This document shows, piece after piece, positions 58,613 to 64,000 of a DNA stretch of 64,000 bases (position 1 is the first letter of the stretch; each line of letters starts with the position of its first letter). This DNA comes from Aquanectria penicillioides (lineage: Eukaryota; Ascomycota; Sordariomycetes; Hypocreales; Nectriaceae). The position numbers and the translations under genes were made by a program. The notes beneath the pieces were generated by a model. It did no database searches, had not been told where the DNA came from, and was given only the letters and a program-made list of their open reading frames with translations. The stretch spans positions 1,426,001 to 1,490,000 of the forward strand of contig PYIU01000009.1 in NCBI GenBank assembly GCA_003415625.1, in the 5' to 3' direction.

Positions 58613-60427
58613 GCGGGCACTCGGACTGGCAAGGTTGGGCTAGGCCAGGACGGGGAACCCTGACCCTCCCTTCTCCTTACGCCAGCGACGCAAAGCCCAA
58701 GGGACCAGGGGTGAGGGGAGAGCGAGGAGGGGGGTTCCCCGAGACGGAAGCCCAGCGATTGCAAAAGCCGCTACGTACGACCTGTGGCCACGGCAGCGGT
58801 AGCGGTAGCTAGCAGTGCGCGTATGAACTCGTAGCGGGCCTAGCGCCAAAAGGCAGCGCACGGGGGGGGTGTGGCATGAGGAGGGGGCTCCAGAGGGCGA
58901 TGAGCGGCGGCGACGGCGAGGTGGAGACGCTGGGTTGGGGACTGGACTGTCATGGTGCCCTGATGGAGAATACAGCCCGGAGGCGTGGGCGTGCGGGTGT
59001 CCACAGTGTCGTGTGGCCCCCTCCTCTCCTCTCTATGAGGGGTCTTAGGCGCACGAGCCCGGGTCCAAGTAGGCTGTGCAAACGAGGAAACGGAAGGCCG
59101 TAAAGGAAAGGAAAAAATTGTGCATGGCCGCCCTCCATGGCCCTCCATGGACCTCCACGGCCCTCCCGCATTTCAGTGGTCGACGACCGCGGCTACAGTG
59201 GGGACGGGCTGCTGCAGACCAGAACCCACGTCGTCTCCGAGCTGTCTTGGACGGCGCCTGGCAGAAGCCCCCTCCTCAGAGGCCGGCTTCAACTGGTCAG
59301 TAGGCCACCATGACAGAAACGGCCATTGAACGGATGCCATCCATGTTGGCATGTCGGGATGGAAGCGCCAGTCGGAATGTTCATCACACTCTTTGGGGCC
59401 TTTTGTTCAAGCGCCGAGATGCAAGTCGACTGTTTGCTCGACTGCCTGCGCAACCTTTTACGCATTGCCCAGGGCACGCCAGATCCTGAGATGCTTGATA
59501 ACCGCAGGGAACACATGCCTTTCTGTTCTGCCAGGCGCAAACTACCTACCTAGGCTCGATAGCCAGCTACGTAGTGGGCAGTCCCAGTCCCCCTGGCATA
59601 CGTACGCAGAGGCTCGGGTTGGCGCTCGCCTGTGGGCCGCTGGCCTCAGTGCCCGGCGAGGGCGATGGCTTTTTTGCCCAACGGCATAGCCATAGCCAGG
59701 CCGAAAGGCGAAGGCGAAATTGTTCTGGGGGGCCTGATAGTGGCCACGGGCACAGTCGCCAGCGTATTTCACTACGTAGTGGCTTCGCCCACCTCATTTC
59801 TTTCGCTACCCCATACGCCTCCTCACCTCACGCCTCTCATCAGTCCCATCGAAAAAAAGCTAAGGCTCACACTCTAATTAATTAGCACCCTTGACTCTAG
59901 TGTACTATGTACCGGTACTGCCCCTCCGATTGACTGGGTCCGTATGTCTCCAGATCCGGGAAGGGCATGGGAGGCATGTGGTTCACAACCTAGGGGGAGT
60001 GTATACAGCTGAGGCTGGAAGGCTGTGTCAAAGGAGAGAAAAAAAACAAGGGAGCAGGCAGAGAGAGAAAATCAAGGTTATGTCAACAAATTCTTGATTC
60101 ATGAGCCTAATGTTACCGTGCATCTTCATTTCTAAGCCGGCTTGTTTTTTTTTTTTTGTTGAGTTTCTAGCTTGTAGTGGCACCGGCACATCATGGCATA
60201 ACACGGCTTCGCCCTCTTCTCATCATCCACCGCCTTGATACGCAATCATTGACCTCGCCCATCAAGGCTGAGGCCCAGATCAGGGACCACCAGACTCCAT
60301 CACGCTGTCTTGGTTTCTAGCCCCCCCAGCCCTGTCCCAAGGCCTCAAAGCTCGTCTCATCTCGTCTCATCTGACCGGCTGCCTCAAAGAGCCGCCAAGT
60401 CGAAACCGGTCCTCGCTCTTGGCCATG

Positions 60428-60443
60428 CCCCCCCCCCCCCCCC
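60428..60443. repeat. C16 homopolymer
   Basis: Uninterrupted run of 16 C. Confidence 0.9.
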
Positions 60444-63400
60444 GCGGCCGACAAACTACAGCCATCCTGACGGAGCCGTAGTCGTGGCCGTGGTCGTGGC
60501 CGTAGTTGCGACAGTAAACGTCGCCATTCCCACCCACCTTAACAGCCATGTCTCATGCATGTTCCGCAATTGATGCCTTCACTATACCTGCTTTTGGTAC
60601 TACATCGAGCCAGGGCCCAAAACGAAACAAAGGGCAAATAAGAGCAAAAAAAAAAATCTCCCCCAAAAATTCAACGGAAAAAAAAGAAGAAAAAAACTCT
60701 AAATACCACCACCCCCTGGGGGCTTGCATCAAACTACTGCATCCTGCTCGCTTCCCAAACTCTCCCGCTCGCCAGAAAAGCCAAGCCCGGGGGACACGCC
60801 ACCGCGAGCCCGCAAGGCCAGTCACAGATCCCCCACGGCTGCCGTGCGGCCCACCCCTCGTCCCCCGATCTCCTCACCTCATCCGGCCGAGACGCCGTCA
60901 CGGCATCGCGGGGGGCTGTGTCTGCGTCTTTCTTGGCGCTCTCGGCCTCTCGGGTTACAACAGAAGGGAGAGGGGGGCAGGGAGCAGCAAAGGAAAAGAA
61001 GAAAACAAAAAAGCTTGTCTCTAACACCAGCCGAGAAGAGGGGCCTCAGCCAAGCAATGAGAATCCCCTCTTTCTCCTTCGCGCCTTCGCCAAGACCTTC
61101 AGGTGTGCCCACGGATGCAGATCGACGAGGGCTTTCAGTCGACTTTCGGTGAGCTGTTTAGCTAGCAAAAGCTAGTTTAGTCTTCCTTGGTGTTCCACCA
61201 GGCAGTGGCTTGGACGACGCTCGATGGCAACATGCCTTCCGTTCTAGGTAATAGGTAGTCCATGTTGTTGGGATGTAAGATATCCAACGAATCCTAGCCA
61301 CCCCGCGTCAAGCGAAAGGGAGGGGAAGGGGGGAGGCGAAGGAGAATAAACAAGCTCCACAGCGTAGTAGGTTGAGATACTTTTTTTCTTCTTCTTCCTC
61401 CTTCTGGCTTTTCCGGAAATGACGGGTAAGCAGCAACACATCCAATCCTGGACGGAATTAAGAGCTCTCACATTTGAAGGATCCAACACAGTAAACTCCT
61501 TGCCCCCTCCGCCTCATACATGTCGTACGGTTCGCTCATTGTCGGGTCTTCCTACATTTCGCAAGAAAAAAACAAACGTCAGGTGGTAGGATGTGATACC
61601 GGCCAATGGAGCGCATCCTTTGGCCCCTCGGCCGACATCCATCCGAACGAGGGTCGTATGCTTCGCCCACGTCTCGGTTCTGCACTCGCGTGTCACTGCA
61701 GCTCTCCGCTGTAGAATCCAATTTCAATATGTATGCAACACCGTCAAAGCACTGTTCCTTTCTGTCTCCGCCAATACCCGAAAAACATCTCCCGCAGGGT
61801 ATGTGGGAAGCAGCTACCTTCCTCCCTCATGCCCCCGTATCAGACATGCTTCCCTCGGTGGATTCCACTTTGGCATCTTCGCCTTGCAAGCGCTCACTAG
61901 GGGCTGAAAGGAACGGGGAGACGACGGGGGCGGGGGGTTGAAAAGCCTGTCAGCATCTCAAACACCCCCCACTAGGCAACGGGGACGAATAGATGTCTAC
62001 GGATATAAGCTGTCAAGTCTGCAGGAGAAAGAGAGCGAGAGAGATGGTGCCAAGGGGGTTTGTGGGCGCAAGGCGACGCAAGCGTCGTTTACCTTTACGA
62101 CAGGGGGCTCACTCCTCCAGGAAGGGCTGTGAGATGGGACTTTGGCACGTCTGCCTGGGGTAGCCGGACATGAGGGGGTGCTTACCCGCCTCTGGATCTG
62201 GCATTGCGATGGAGGATCCAGCCAGATTCGTGCGTCTGTACGGAGTAGGCAGTACTCGAAAAGATGGTGCCCCGCAGCAGAGTAAGCAAACGTACATTTT
62301 TACTGTCTGGCTGTAGGAAGGCAGAAGGACGGACCTCTGCTTATGCCCGGTCTGTGAGGCTTCTGGAAAATTGGAACATCACCACCGCCGGGGACATGCT
62401 GGGACGCCAAACTACCTAAACCAACAAAGAGGAGAAAGCGGGGGGCTCGTCGTATGAGGTTGAAGTCGAGTTACGGAGCTGCCTTGGCTGCGCTTTGAAG
62501 TGCGTGTTAGTGCTGCGTACGAACACAACACCAACCATTCAGCGTATTAGTGATATATCAAGTGATTTGCACCTCATGCGAGATCCCTTGCTTTGGCGGG
62601 CTTGACAGAGCCAACGGCGAGTTTCAGACGGATTCGATCCGATCCACGATATATAGCTGAGCCCAGGCGCCGCGTGTGCGAGTTGACTTACACGGGGCAT
62701 GGGCATCTGTGTTGGTTGTAAGTGGACGTGCAGGCAGGAGGGATCATTAGAGGGGCCCAACAGCCAACCACCAACGGCCTATGTTGACGGTTCCGAAGAC
62801 CCGGATCAGTTGTGGTGCGTAAAGTTGACTGTCATTGGTGAGGATGCAACTCTCGACCAACACAGTTCCCGAATGACATTTTGTCGGCGATTTTTTTTTC
62901 CTCCTCCCCGGTACATCTCACACCAATCACCGTAATACCTGAATCCTACCTCAATTCAACGGGCTGTCTAAATTTCCAACCGATAGGGAAACAAAGGGAG
63001 GCAACACAGGCAAGGGCGGGCAGAAGCGCCACAGCGAGCCACACTCGTCGACGCCCCACCAACGGGAGGCCCCCCTTCCAGAGGCAACTCGTCGGCTCGC
63101 CAAAGACACAAGCGAGACCCGTAGACTCGGTACCCTGCTGGTAGGCGTGTGCCTGTGGCTGTGCACAGCTTCGCTCGCACGGCTCCCACGTCATCGCTGG
63201 ACCCTGCGCCTGCCAGCTGCGACTGCTGCTGTGGCCAACCAAGCTATTGGAAATCGTCATCGTCTCAGGAGCAGTAGCGGATCGCCGACAACACAAACAA
63301 GCTTCCGCAACACATCATGGAAGCTATCGAGTTGATTCACAACAAGTCACACCCAGGTTCCACATTGATCATGGCGGGTCTACAGCACCAACCAAGCCAT

Positions 63401-64000
63401 CTTTAATTATGCAATCATGTTTTTTTTTTCCTTTCTCCCTCTCTTCCACTGACTAGCCCCTCCCGTGGTGGCAACGACTGCTCCCTCCGCCAGTGGCTCG
63501 GCCAGGCCTCGAAAGGACAATCTCCGACATCGAGGCCTCTGGTCTGGCATGGCGCAGCATCCTCGTTTGAGTCCCCAATGACTCTGAGCACGAATACGCG
63601 GAGGCGTTGAGGCTTGTTGCGTCAGTCACACGCTGATGGTTTCTGGAGCTAGCACATCTGAGCTGAGCTTTGCCATTATTCATTGAGCTAAGGTAAGGTA
63701 CTGTACAGATGGTGGTGGTACAAACAGCTGCATCCCTTTTTTTTTTTTTTTCCCTCTCTTCATCCGCCATCATCGTCAGATTTACACGTGCACGCTTTGC
63801 AAACAGAGCTACGCCGCCGCTACGCCATCTACCCAATCGCGCACGCCCCAGATCCGTGTTCCTGTCAGCCTGGATCTGCAATGTCCACCTGGAGATTTAG
63901 CATCAATTCTGTCAGCTGCTCCACACCTGCGGCTCAGCTGCTCTCTCCGCAAGACACCCTGCTTCAAGGGGGCACTCCACGCTAACGACATCCCATGGCT

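Larger units (their letters stand above)
58123..64000. other. 5.9-kb region without a supported gene
   Basis: The first 600 bases contain the calcipressin leader with GGAT, GTTT and CAG-type arrays. The rest is GC-rich with short CCCTCCATGG repeats (59140-59165), a C16 run and TACGGAG/TACCTAC motifs. Open frames of 60-160 codons overlap on both strands and show no domain. It may hold the promoter of a gene beyond the window edge. Confidence 0.45.

Overview
This is filamentous-ascomycete nuclear DNA. Genes carry short introns (about 50-160 nt) with GTNNGN donors and CTAAC/CTGAC branch sites, coding exons favour C-ending codons, and the gene set is euascomycete in character (COP9 signalosome, RGS/Rax1-like protein, calcipressin, Rrg9, MpaB-type oxygenase). 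Gene content and the many short TACGGAG/TACCTAC motifs in spacers suggest Sordariomycetes, perhaps Hypocreales; that rank is inference. I see no CRISPR, no prokaryotic features and no credible rRNA or tRNA gene.

Layout. 1-6.0 kb is a compact housekeeping block: E2 ubiquitin-conjugating enzyme UBC11/UBE2C (+), ribosomal protein L31 (-), an RGS-domain Rax1-like membrane protein (+) and COP9 signalosome subunit 7 (-). 9.1-16.1 kb holds a copper P-type ATPase (+) convergent with a type II membrane glycosyltransferase (-). 16.1-21.4 kb is a gene-free spacer with long homopolymers. 21.4-30.2 kb carries three minus-strand genes: a coiled-coil protein, an unusual tandem Cys/His-module protein, and a telobox Myb protein (Tbf1/TrfA type) whose reading frame is broken by one base in a C/G homopolymer. 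32.6-37.0 kb has an MFS monocarboxylate transporter, a small membrane protein plus Cys-rich GPI-type protein region whose exon structure is unresolved, and a small secreted/anchored protein. 37-44.2 kb is gene-free. 44.2-46.0 kb encodes a pseudokinase. 46-49.8 kb is a low-complexity spacer with twin poly-G tracts. 49.8-58.1 kb holds a membrane SDR (-), mitochondrial Rrg9 with a 12-residue repeat array (-), an MpaB-type oxygenase (+) and calcipressin (-). 58.1-64 kb shows no gene.

There is no biosynthetic cluster or defence island; neighbours mostly act in unrelated pathways. Protein-turnover genes (UBC11, CSN7) sit 3-5 kb apart, but nothing ties them into one unit. About 19 coding units in 64 kb is sparse for such a fungus. 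The spacers are rich in microsatellites and homopolymers. The most noteworthy items are the Cys/His-module protein, the frameshifted telobox gene, the pseudokinase, the Rrg9 repeat array and the unresolved 34.8-35.7 kb locus.
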